The notes beneath the pieces were generated by a model. That model searched no databases. It was not told the DNA's origin and saw only the letters and a list, made by a program, of their open reading frames with translations. A program made the translations under genes and the position numbers. From NCBI RefSeq assembly GCF_016937535.1, contig NZ_JAFHKK010000013.1:1-64000 (forward strand): a stretch of DNA of 64,000 nt, given 5' to 3'. Below are positions 54,751-62,400 of this stretch, piece after piece. Position 1 is the stretch's first letter. Each line of letters begins with the position of its first letter. Origin of the DNA: Sulfurospirillum tamanense (lineage in GTDB: Bacteria > Campylobacterota > Campylobacteria > Campylobacterales > Campylobacteraceae).

Positions 54751-54905
54751 GGTTTACCTTTTTTAACCACCATCCTACAATGAATCGCTCAACTACTTTG
54801 AAAAAATTTCAATTTGAAATGCTTTGCAATGCAACATCCGCACGCCAAATTTTCTTGCCTAGGTTCACCAAAGAAAGATTTACATGTCATGTAAAGGTAC
54901 CAAGC
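54751..54905. repeat. Intergenic region with a variant palindrome
   Basis: Holds an inverted repeat at 54806-54820 and a variant of the window-wide repeat, TTACATGTCATGTAA (54880-54894), in which the CATG core is doubled around a central T. The normal copy lies about 76 bases away at 54970-54979. Confidence 0.6.
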
Positions 54906-56123
54906 TTAACGCCTAGTATCTTTACGAACCGCAGTGATAAATTGATAAGAAATGTACAAAACAACAAGCTTACATGTAAAGCCTAAAGTAGTTGGAATTT
55001 CATAGTTGTTTTTAAATCCCTCAAGCGGATTAATCATGGCAATAAAATAGTCAAGATTTACTGGCAAACAAGTTTCTCTCATGGCAATAAAATAAAATCC
55101 AAAAGAACCAACAAATGTTAAAATAGCTAAACCACGTTTGTCTTTTATGTCGTAAAAAAATAGTGAAAAAACAGAGAGGAGAGCCAAAAAACCAAATCCC
55201 CACAATGAGTCCTTATCAAAAGCCGCCAACCCAGCAAACACAAACCCCACTACAAACAACCAATACAGTGGCAAAGCCCAGCTTCGGCCATGACTGGAAA
55301 CCATGCCATGCAAGCCAAAAGTAAGTCTATCTTGCCATGAGCCATTTTTTCTTAGTTCATCCCGATGTAAAGCCATTTCGAGAGAATAAAACTTATTGGC
55401 AACAATGTGGTCGCCTTGCTGGTCGTAAGTGTATTTAATCTGTCGTGCAATTTCACGGTCAAGGGGTTTTTCTAAGTTTTTAAAAAAACGTTTTTGTGAA
55501 ATATCACCCCAATTAACCTTTCCAAAAAATGCATCATAAAAAAGAATGTTGTCTAAAAAAATTTTAGCATCATTTTTAATCGTAAAATCATTAAAGCCCA
55601 CATTAGCAAGCTCCATATGTTTGATTTCCAAAGATGCACATACCACTATCTCTCGAAAAAGAATTTCTGAAAAACTTACATCTTCTAATTTAAAAACATA
55701 AAAAGTGCATTTAATAAATTCAACTTCTTCATTAAATTTACAGCCAGAAAAAATTGCCTCGGATTCAAATTTACAGTCGTAAAATTCAACTTGTTTTTCA
55801 ATATTACAATTTAAAAAAAGAATTATTTTAAATTTTTTACTTTGAAAATCAAGGTTTTTGAACTTGCAGCACAAGAATTTAAGAGGAGCTTGTATAGTTT
55901 GCTTCTCAGCAAAAGCACTCCAACCAAATTCCTCAAATATGGGAAATGAAAAATTTTCAAAAGCATTTTCAAGACCAAGCATTTTGATTTCAGTCCAAAA
56001 CTCTTTTGTCTGCTCCGACTCAACATTATCCCAATATGACTCAATCTTTTCACAATGGAAAATGCATTTATCACTCTCCCCGTATGCCTCACGCCCACAT
56101 CCATCAACAACACACTGGCTCAT
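54906..56123 (-). CDS. Pentapeptide-repeat membrane protein
   Basis: A 405-residue protein with a Cys/His-rich N terminus (VVDGCGREAYGESDKCIFHC, possible zinc knuckle), a pentapeptide-like beta-helix region (about 80-200; repeats such as FYDCKFESEAIFSGCKF), and a C-terminal membrane domain with three or four segments. The function is unknown; related proteins occur in mobile regions. The palindrome at 54970-54979 encodes FTCK near the C terminus, and another (56135-56144) lies upstream with its edge forming the ribosome binding site AAGGA. Confidence 0.8.
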   Translation of the reverse strand: MSQCVVDGCGREAYGESDKCIFHCEKIESYWDNVESEQTKEFWTEIKMLGLENAFENFSFPIFEEFGWSAFAEKQTIQAPLKFLCCKFKNLDFQSKKFKIILFLNCNIEKQVEFYDCKFESEAIFSGCKFNEEVEFIKCTFYVFKLEDVSFSEILFREIVVCASLEIKHMELANVGFNDFTIKNDAKIFLDNILFYDAFFGKVNWGDISQKRFFKNLEKPLDREIARQIKYTYDQQGDHIVANKFYSLEMALHRDELRKNGSWQDRLTFGLHGMVSSHGRSWALPLYWLFVVGFVFAGLAAFDKDSLWGFGFLALLSVFSLFFYDIKDKRGLAILTFVGSFGFYFIAMRETCLPVNLDYFIAMINPLEGFKNNYEIPTTLGFTCKLVVLYISYQFITAVRKDTRR

Positions 56124-56158
56124 ATTTTTTTTCCTTACATGTAAACTCTCGCCCCCCC

Positions 56159-57247
56159 CTACAACTCCCGCCGTAAAATCTCCTCTAGCACCACGGTTGC
56201 GTAAGAGCCTTTTTGCAGGCTAAAGTGCATTTCAAACCACGCTTCTTCTTCGCGGTAGTTCCACTCTACGTCCTCGGCGAAACTCCACGCGAAGCGTCTT
56301 GCGCCGTTCATTTGGGCTAGGTAGGGTTCGGCTTGGGCGCAGTACACATCTTCTATCTCTTTGGCGATGCCCTCGGTGCGCATGGCGCGGTTGCCGGCCA
56401 GCCAGCCTGTAAGTACCGCATCTTTTGCCTCGAATCTAGCCGCTTCTGCTTCTACATCTTCGATGACAAAGGCCTTGCCGTGAGGGTAGTGGTGGCACAC
56501 ATCACCGGGCAAAAGTTTCAAAAACTGCTTTTGCGCTTTGAGGGATTTGAGGGTCGCTTTGTCCCACGGGAAGATCTCGGCAAGCTCTTTTTCGCTAAAG
56601 CTTTCCACCAGTTTGCTCATCTCGATGCGCCGCGAAAGCCATGCGTTAAAGAGGCTACTTTGGTACGCGCTGATGAGCAGGTCATGAATCTTTTTGTTAC
56701 GCTCACGCCGTTTGCCTTGCAAGATGGCTAAGCCTTGTTCAAAGTTGTCCCCCTCTTTTCCAAACCGCTGATACCCAAAAAAGTTCGGATACCCTTGCGC
56801 TTTGATGGTACGCAACGCTTGTTCAAGTTTGAGCGCGTCGGTAGGCAACACCTTTTTCAGGCGGATAAAAAAGCGGTTGCCTTTGAGGTGTCCCATCTTG
56901 ATTTTGTTGTTGTGGTACGTCGTGGAAAGCAGCTTGATATTAGGATGCGAAAAGTTTTCAAAGGCCTTTTCATGGGACTTGTGGATGCTCACATACTGGA
57001 TGGTCATGCCCTCTTTATCTTTCAGTCCCGCGTAGCCAAAGTCTCGCACTTTTGCCCCGCTGATTTCGCTTAGGGCTTGAAGCATCTGCCACGTGGTCAG
57101 GTCTTTTTTCCTTACATGTAAGACCAAATGCTCACCCTCACCACTAAAAGGGTACAGGGGAATCTCCGTCACGGTAAAATCGTTAGCATTCTTCGTAAAA
57201 TGCACCCCATCAATAGGGCTATGGTTCAAAAAAAAGCGTCTTTCCAC
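56159..57247 (-). CDS. truD: tRNA pseudouridine(13) synthase TruD
   Basis: A 362-residue enzyme with the TruD signature FGYAGLKDKEGMTIQ, including the catalytic Asp, and the later phrase YPNFFGYQRFG. GTG 57247 has AAGGAAA upstream. The palindrome (57112-57121) encodes LHVR. It is 9 bases downstream of thiL. Confidence 0.95.
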   Translation of the reverse strand: MERRFFLNHSPIDGVHFTKNANDFTVTEIPLYPFSGEGEHLVLHVRKKDLTTWQMLQALSEISGAKVRDFGYAGLKDKEGMTIQYVSIHKSHEKAFENFSHPNIKLLSTTYHNNKIKMGHLKGNRFFIRLKKVLPTDALKLEQALRTIKAQGYPNFFGYQRFGKEGDNFEQGLAILQGKRRERNKKIHDLLISAYQSSLFNAWLSRRIEMSKLVESFSEKELAEIFPWDKATLKSLKAQKQFLKLLPGDVCHHYPHGKAFVIEDVEAEAARFEAKDAVLTGWLAGNRAMRTEGIAKEIEDVYCAQAEPYLAQMNGARRFAWSFAEDVEWNYREEEAWFEMHFSLQKGSYATVVLEEILRREL

Positions 57248-57256
57248 AAGGTTTCC

Positions 57257-58075
57257 TTAAAAGTGATGTTCTTTGCACGGGCAACGAAAACGCCCCCGCA
57301 CGGCTTTGCCAAAGAGGGTCAAAGGTGTTTTAGTTTGCTCGGCAATGCGCCGCAAAATGCGTTCATAACGCGGGTCAAAGCTAAAGAGCATTTCGTACTC
57401 TTCGCCACTGCAAAGCTGTGCTTTTGTGTGCTTACATGTAAAGCGTGCGCCAAGGTTATTGGCCGCGCACAAACGGGAGAGGTCTTTGCCAAGCCCATCA
57501 GAAATGTCCATCGCCGCGCTCACATACGGCGCGGCTTTGTAAAAAAACGCCGCCTTTAACACAGGCTTCATAAACCGCGAATCTGCCCCCAAACTTCCGC
57601 CACGCATCAGGGTCTTTAACCCTTTTAGCGACTCGCCAATGCGCCCCGTGTACGCCAACACATGCCCCTCTTTCATCCCCTTGCGAAACACAGGGTTTTT
57701 CGTGTGGGAGATGATAGTGATAGAGATGGTTAGTCGCTCCCCAGAAGTGGTGTCACCCCCGATGAGTTCCACGCCCCACGCCTTACATGTAGCCAAAAAC
57801 GCCCCCGTGAGTTCTTTGAGTTCGGCGTGGGTATAAGAACGGGGGATGGTCACGCCAATGAGCGCGTATTTGGGCACGGCGTTCATGGCGATAGCATCAG
57901 AAAGGTTCACCAACATGCTCTTTTTGGCAATCTGCGCCAAGCTCATCCATTCGCGTTTAAAGTGCACGTTTTGGGCAAAAATGTCCTTAGAGTAGACCCA
58001 CTCACCCACGACCGCCCCATCATCCCCAATGCGCGGTGAAGTGAACTGTGAAATGACAAATGCTTCTTTGTTCAT
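57257..58075 (-). CDS. thiL: Thiamine-monophosphate kinase
   Basis: A 272-residue kinase making thiamine diphosphate. IGDDGAVV near the N terminus, KSMLVNLSDAIAMNAVPKYALI and GGDTTSGERLTISITI are typical. It is shorter than many ThiL (about 320). Two repeat copies fall inside: 57432-57441 (FTCK) and the variant at 57783-57792 (ATCK). Confidence 0.92.
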   Translation of the reverse strand: MNKEAFVISQFTSPRIGDDGAVVGEWVYSKDIFAQNVHFKREWMSLAQIAKKSMLVNLSDAIAMNAVPKYALIGVTIPRSYTHAELKELTGAFLATCKAWGVELIGGDTTSGERLTISITIISHTKNPVFRKGMKEGHVLAYTGRIGESLKGLKTLMRGGSLGADSRFMKPVLKAAFFYKAAPYVSAAMDISDGLGKDLSRLCAANNLGARFTCKHTKAQLCSGEEYEMLFSFDPRYERILRRIAEQTKTPLTLFGKAVRGRFRCPCKEHHF

Positions 58076-58225
58076 GGGCTCCCTTTATTGGGCAACATTG
58101 TACTCAGATGCGTGTTAATTTTACTTGATTACATGCCCTTTTCATGCGAAGTGTGTACACTTACCGAAAATATAAGTTTACATTCAGTACACTTGACACT
58201 TACGCAAAAACCAAGGAGACCGCCG
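58076..58225. promoter_or_regulatory. Divergent promoter with phased operator-like repeats
   Basis: Between thiL and the Fe-S-like fusion gene. A palindrome AAGTGTGTACACTT (58149-58162; 6-bp arms) contains GTACACTT, which recurs at 58187-58194, 32 bases away (about three helical turns). A third partial copy ACACTTACG lies at 58197-58205. The set suggests a cooperative regulator site around the start site. TATAAG at 58171 is a possible -10 box. Confidence 0.5.
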
Positions 58226-59392
58226 ATGACGTTTTCGTTTTCAGTGAGCATTTTTCGCTTCAACGCCAAAACCGATTACCTGCCCTATTACAAAAAACAC
58301 ACCTTAACCTTTTCGCCTCAAGACTCCCTCGCACAGGCTCTTGCACAGGCTAAAACCCAAGACCCTCTCTTTGACTACCCCCAAGGCGAACACGCCGCGG
58401 TCAAGGTCAATGGCGTCGCCCTTTCCACCACCACGTCGCTCCAAGACATCAAAGCAACTTTCGGCACGGAACTTACCATCGACGCCCTCTCAAGCAAACG
58501 CGCCACCAAAGACCTCATCATCGACACGCAAGATTTTTACGAGCGTTTTGATTTGCTTGCCCCTTACGTGCAAAAAGTCGACCGAGAGTACTTTGAGTCA
58601 CTCATTTGCTTGCATTATGGCTCCGAAACCCTTGCCTACAACCCACGCTTTTACGGCGCAGCTTTTTTTGTCTTCGCCAAAGAGATGATGGAAAAATACT
58701 ACGAATTTAAAGACCAAATCCTCGCCGTCGTTGCTGACCCAGAAAATGGCATCTGGCTACACACGCCCCTTGCTTTTACTGTTTTCCCTGCGCCCGCCAA
58801 CGTCGAAGAGTGCGTAGATGCGCTCAAAAATGCACTTGCACAAAGTGGTGTCCAAGCACCCCAATCCTTCACAACCCTTAGCCAACAACCCGCCACCACA
58901 ACCGCTTCGCTTTTAGAAATTTTAGGCATTGCAGACACGGCGGAGCCTTTAGACGCCATCGCTGAAGCACTTGGCGCGTGCGTGCCCAAGCACCCTTTTA
59001 GTAAGTTTAAAACAGCGCTTTTTTTGGGACAAACTAGCGATGCACCTGCCCTTGAGCGTTTTATCGCTTTCTCAGGAGCCAAAAGTACCGCTCTCTCCCG
59101 CACCCACCAACACTGTGGCGCCGCGCTCTTTCCCCACGCAAAGGAGATTGCACTCAAGATGGGAGGCGACATTTTACTTGAAGCCTTTGATGCAGGATGT
59201 GACTTTGTCCTTGTAAATGATCCTTTAGATTTTGCTTTTTTAGAAACCAATCAAACCGCCATAAGCAAAGCCCTTAACAGAGAGGTAAAAATCCCTGTAC
59301 TTACCCCTGCCCAACTGGTCTTGCTTTCCCTTGGAGAGTTTGACAAAGCCGCCCTTTCTTCTCACACAGTCAAACCTACATTTATAGATTAA
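58226..59392 (+). CDS. Cysteine-depleted fusion of SdhB-like and HdrB/SdhE-like (CCG) domains
   Basis: A 388-residue soluble protein, possibly the family called DUF5644 in related genomes. The N-terminal half aligns by eye with succinate/fumarate reductase iron-sulfur subunits: IFRFNAKTDYLPYY (9-22), VKVNGVALSTT (59-69), ATKDLIIDTQDFYERFDLLAPYV (93-115). The C-terminal half resembles the CCG domain of HdrB/SdhE: HCGAALF (296-302), then DPLD (332-335) where CPxC is expected, and TPAQLVLLSLGE near the end. Nearly all cluster ligands are missing; C128 and C297 are among the few left. ATG 58226 has AAGGAGA. A catalytic electron-transfer role is unlikely; a structural or sensor role is possible. 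Confidence 0.7.
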   Translation: MTFSFSVSIFRFNAKTDYLPYYKKHTLTFSPQDSLAQALAQAKTQDPLFDYPQGEHAAVKVNGVALSTTTSLQDIKATFGTELTIDALSSKRATKDLIIDTQDFYERFDLLAPYVQKVDREYFESLICLHYGSETLAYNPRFYGAAFFVFAKEMMEKYYEFKDQILAVVADPENGIWLHTPLAFTVFPAPANVEECVDALKNALAQSGVQAPQSFTTLSQQPATTTASLLEILGIADTAEPLDAIAEALGACVPKHPFSKFKTALFLGQTSDAPALERFIAFSGAKSTALSRTHQHCGAALFPHAKEIALKMGGDILLEAFDAGCDFVLVNDPLDFAFLETNQTAISKALNREVKIPVLTPAQLVLLSLGEFDKAALSSHTVKPTFID

Positions 59393-59393
59393 A

Positions 59394-59422
59394 CACCCCC
59401 CTCACTACGGTGGGGGTTTTTA
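59394..59422 (+). terminator. Rho-independent terminator
   Basis: A GC-rich stem (ACCCCC 59395-59400 with GGGGGT 59412-59417) closes an 11-base loop, and a T-run follows. It lies just after the fusion gene. Confidence 0.65.
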
Positions 59423-59458
59423 GTTTGTTTTAACGGCCTTTAAGCTACTATACTGCCC

Positions 59459-60121
59459 ATGACGCACATCGAAAAAATCCATTTTCTTCATCAACTTTAC
59501 CAATACCGCGCCCTTGGGTTTAATTACATCAAGCACGAACGCAACCTCACACCACCTAGCGTTGTTGTCAGTGATGGCTCTCTCCAGACACTTGAGAAAT
59601 CTCTCCTTGCCTGCCAGCTGTGCGCCTTGGCAAAATGCCGCAAAAAAGTGGTTTTTGGCGAAGGAAATCCCAGCGCTAGCATTATGTTCATCGGCGAAGG
59701 GCCCGGAGCCAGTGAAGATGAATCGGGCCGTCCTTTTGTGGGGCGCGCAGGGCAACTGCTCACCAAAATCATTGAAAATGTGTTACATGTAAAGCGCTCA
59801 GAAGTCTACATTGCCAACATCGTCAAGTGCCGTCCGCCCAAAAACCGCGTCCCTTTTCCCGAAGAAGTCGATGCGTGTAAGCCTTTTTTATTGCAACAAA
59901 TCGCGCAAATAAACCCGCGCATCATTGTGGCTTTGGGCTCTACAAGCTACCACCACCTCACGGGCGAATTTGACAGCAAAATCACCCAAGTGCGTGGCCA
60001 AGTCATAGCTTTTGGCGATGCCAAACTCGTCCCAACCTACCACCCTAGTTTCTTACTTCGCAACCCCTCTGCCAAAAAAGAGGTTTATCTTGACATGCTA
60101 AAGGTTAAATCACTCCTATGA
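59459..60121 (+). CDS. Uracil-DNA glycosylase, iron-sulfur (type 4/5) family
   Basis: A 220-residue glycosylase with a CxxC at C52/C55, the water-activating/uracil motif GEGPGASEDESGRPFVG, the second cysteine pair region NIVKCRPPKNRVPFPEEVDAC, and the C-terminal TYHPSFLLRNP. Fe-S family UDGs remove uracil from DNA. Palindrome 59783-59792 encodes LHVK. It overlaps the next gene by 4 bases. Confidence 0.93.
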   Translation: MTHIEKIHFLHQLYQYRALGFNYIKHERNLTPPSVVVSDGSLQTLEKSLLACQLCALAKCRKKVVFGEGNPSASIMFIGEGPGASEDESGRPFVGRAGQLLTKIIENVLHVKRSEVYIANIVKCRPPKNRVPFPEEVDACKPFLLQQIAQINPRIIVALGSTSYHHLTGEFDSKITQVRGQVIAFGDAKLVPTYHPSFLLRNPSAKKEVYLDMLKVKSLL

Positions 60122-61314
60122 AGCCCTTCATCCTTGCACTTATTGTTCTTACCACGTCGCTTTTTGGCCAAACACGCTCGTTATTTTCACCCATTTCTGC
60201 GCCTCAAAGCTTTTTTCTCGATACCGAGGGTGCCGCATGTGACGAGCAATGCCTTGTCTCTTTAGTGCAACAAGAATTTTACTTTTCCTTTTTGAGCAAA
60301 TACCCTTACGCGCCCGTGAGTCTTGATGCGCTTCAAGAGCTCTACAGGGAGCTTAGTATCGCCTTTGGGTTAGATGCCCAAGGAGACAAGCCTGCCATCC
60401 GCCTTGCGGTGCTTGTGCCCCAAAAACGCATTCGCGGCTACGCCATCTCCACAGTCAATACCGTCATTGCCTATCTACTTCACCGCAACCATCACTTTAG
60501 TGTGGAAGTATTTAACATCAACGACGAAACAGAGGAAGACGTGGCACGCGGTATCAGTGAAATTCGTGCCAAAGAGTATCATTATGTTATTGCTCCTCTT
60601 ACCGTCGACGGCGTGCCACACTTGTTAAAATACGCCCAAGGACTACAGCTATTTGTTCCCACAGTGCACCAAAGTCTTGTACATGATGCGCCTTCCTCAG
60701 TGCTTTTTGGCGGCATCGACTACCAAGACCAAGTGCGCACACTCAGCCAGCACGCCAATGAAAAAATCGCCACTTTTTCAGACGGCACCCTTCTTGGAAA
60801 CACCCTTGATGCGCTCGTAGAAAAAGAAAATGGCATGGCGGTTTACAAGCGCGAACTTGGTTCTGCACGGATTGATTTTAAATCTTTTCTCAACGGCAAC
60901 ATGCGTCTGCAAGGAAGTTCTGTCTTTTTAAACATGCCTTTAGTGCGCAGCAGTTTGCTGGCTTCTCAGTTTCGTGTGTATGGCATCGAACCCCACGCTT
61001 TGCTCTCCACGCAAATCAGTTACCACCCCATGCTGCTCACCCTTTCCCAGTTTGAAGACCGCGAAAAATTGCTCATCGCCAACGCCATCGACTTTGTCCC
61101 GAGCGAGATTCGCATCATCAACACACTCTTAGGACACAGCATTGAGTACGATTGGGTCAACTACGCTACAAGCATTGGAATGGATTATTTTTACACCCAA
61201 TATTTCAACAAAGATGCTATCGCCTTATTTAAAGAGTCCATCAACGAAGGTCAAGTACAGTACAAAACCCGCCTGTTTAAAGCGGGTCGGTACAAGTTTT
61301 TCTTAGCCGAGTAA
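60118..61314 (+). CDS. Periplasmic-binding-fold protein of unknown function
   Basis: A 398-residue exported protein with a signal peptide (1-17). From about residue 95 it resembles a type 1 periplasmic-binding fold (IRLAVLVPQKRIRGYAISTVNTVIAYLLHR, split here), like LpoA or Leu/Ile/Val-binding proteins. The last third is less familiar. It is coupled to the UDG gene but no shared function is apparent. Its end overlaps ybgC (convergent) by 12 bases. Confidence 0.72.
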   Translation: MKPFILALIVLTTSLFGQTRSLFSPISAPQSFFLDTEGAACDEQCLVSLVQQEFYFSFLSKYPYAPVSLDALQELYRELSIAFGLDAQGDKPAIRLAVLVPQKRIRGYAISTVNTVIAYLLHRNHHFSVEVFNINDETEEDVARGISEIRAKEYHYVIAPLTVDGVPHLLKYAQGLQLFVPTVHQSLVHDAPSSVLFGGIDYQDQVRTLSQHANEKIATFSDGTLLGNTLDALVEKENGMAVYKRELGSARIDFKSFLNGNMRLQGSSVFLNMPLVRSSLLASQFRVYGIEPHALLSTQISYHPMLLTLSQFEDREKLLIANAIDFVPSEIRIINTLLGHSIEYDWVNYATSIGMDYFYTQYFNKDAIALFKESINEGQVQYKTRLFKAGRYKFFLAE

Positions 61315-61683
61315 AAAAACTTTTGTCGCCTCGTCGATACGGGAGAGTTTACCCTTGCACACATACGCAAGGGTAACATCCATCCAAAAAAGCTTCTCTT
61401 CTTCTTTAAAGATTTCATGGCGCACCACTAGCGAAGCGTTTTTACATGTAAGCACCTGAGCGCTTACATGTAACAAATCCCCCAAGCGTGCAGGCTTCAA
61501 AAAGTGCGCACTTAAATCTTTCACCACGAAATGGCAATCCCCATCTCCCAAGGTAAAGTTAGCACTAAAAAACTTCTCACTTCGCGCGCGTTCGCAAAAC
61601 TTGATGTAATTAGCATGGTACACAATACCGCCCATATCGGTATCTTCATAATACACACGAATCTTGTGCAAGTGTTCTTTCAT
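61303..61683 (-). CDS. ybgC: YbgC-type acyl-CoA thioesterase
   Basis: A 126-residue hot-dog-fold thioesterase with the active-site motif YYEDTDMGGIVYHANYIKFCERAR. ATG 61683 follows AAGGAA; the frame is open upstream to 61701. Two repeat copies lie 22 bases apart (61442-61451 as LTCK and 61464-61473 as LHVS), the closest pair in the window. Confidence 0.92.
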   Translation of the reverse strand: MKEHLHKIRVYYEDTDMGGIVYHANYIKFCERARSEKFFSANFTLGDGDCHFVVKDLSAHFLKPARLGDLLHVSAQVLTCKNASLVVRHEIFKEEEKLFWMDVTLAYVCKGKLSRIDEATKVFLLG

Positions 61684-61807
61684 CGTTTTCCTTATTGTCA
61701 CTTCAATACCAGTATGTTACCCACAACACCCTTTACATGTAAAGCTTCATGAGACCCAAAGGGGTTTTGGATTACACTTTTGCATCCCAATGCTACAAAG
61801 GAATTTC

Positions 61808-62398
61808 ATGAACACTTCTTTTCTTATTTTGCTTGGCGTTTTGGCCCTTGTGGTTTTTTTGGCGGTCAACATTTACAACCGCTTGGTGGAGCTGAAAAAC
61901 CGTCTTGAAAATGCCTTTGCCCAAATCGAAGTGCAACTCAAGCGCCGTTACGACCTCATCCCTAACTTACTCGAAACCGTTAAAGCCTACCTCAAACACG
62001 AAAGTCAAACCCTCGAGAACGTGGTCAAAGCCAGAAACACAGCCCTTTCAGCCCTTGAAGCAGTGGCCAAAAACCCTGCAAGTCCTAGCTCCATGGACGC
62101 GTTTATGCGCTCTGAAAAAGCCTTTCAAGGGGCTATGGGAAGCCTCAACATCGCTGTAGAAGCGTACCCAGACCTCAAAGCTTCAGCCAACATGCAGCAT
62201 TTTTCTGAAGAACTCACCAGTACGGAAAATAAAATCTCTTTCGCTAGACAAGCCTTTAATGACGCGGTCACTGCGTACAACACCTACAAGCAAACCTTCC
62301 CGCCAGTTCTTCTTGCTGGCATGTTTGGACACGCCGAAAACGCACGCATGTTGGAGTTTGAAGATGCCATCCAAGAAGCACCCAAAGTCACTTTTTAG
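61808..62398 (+). CDS. lemA: LemA family protein
   Basis: A 196-residue protein with one N-terminal membrane helix (4-24) and the LemA block NRLVELKNRLENAFAQIEVQLKRRYDLIPNLLE. It forms periplasm- or cytoplasm-facing coiled coils of unknown role and is commonly next to an M48 or HtpX-like protease, as here. ATG 61808 follows AAGGA. The frame is open upstream but spurious. A palindrome copy (61733-61742) lies in the spacer. Confidence 0.93.
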   Translation: MNTSFLILLGVLALVVFLAVNIYNRLVELKNRLENAFAQIEVQLKRRYDLIPNLLETVKAYLKHESQTLENVVKARNTALSALEAVAKNPASPSSMDAFMRSEKAFQGAMGSLNIAVEAYPDLKASANMQHFSEELTSTENKISFARQAFNDAVTAYNTYKQTFPPVLLAGMFGHAENARMLEFEDAIQEAPKVTF

Positions 62399-62400
62399 CC

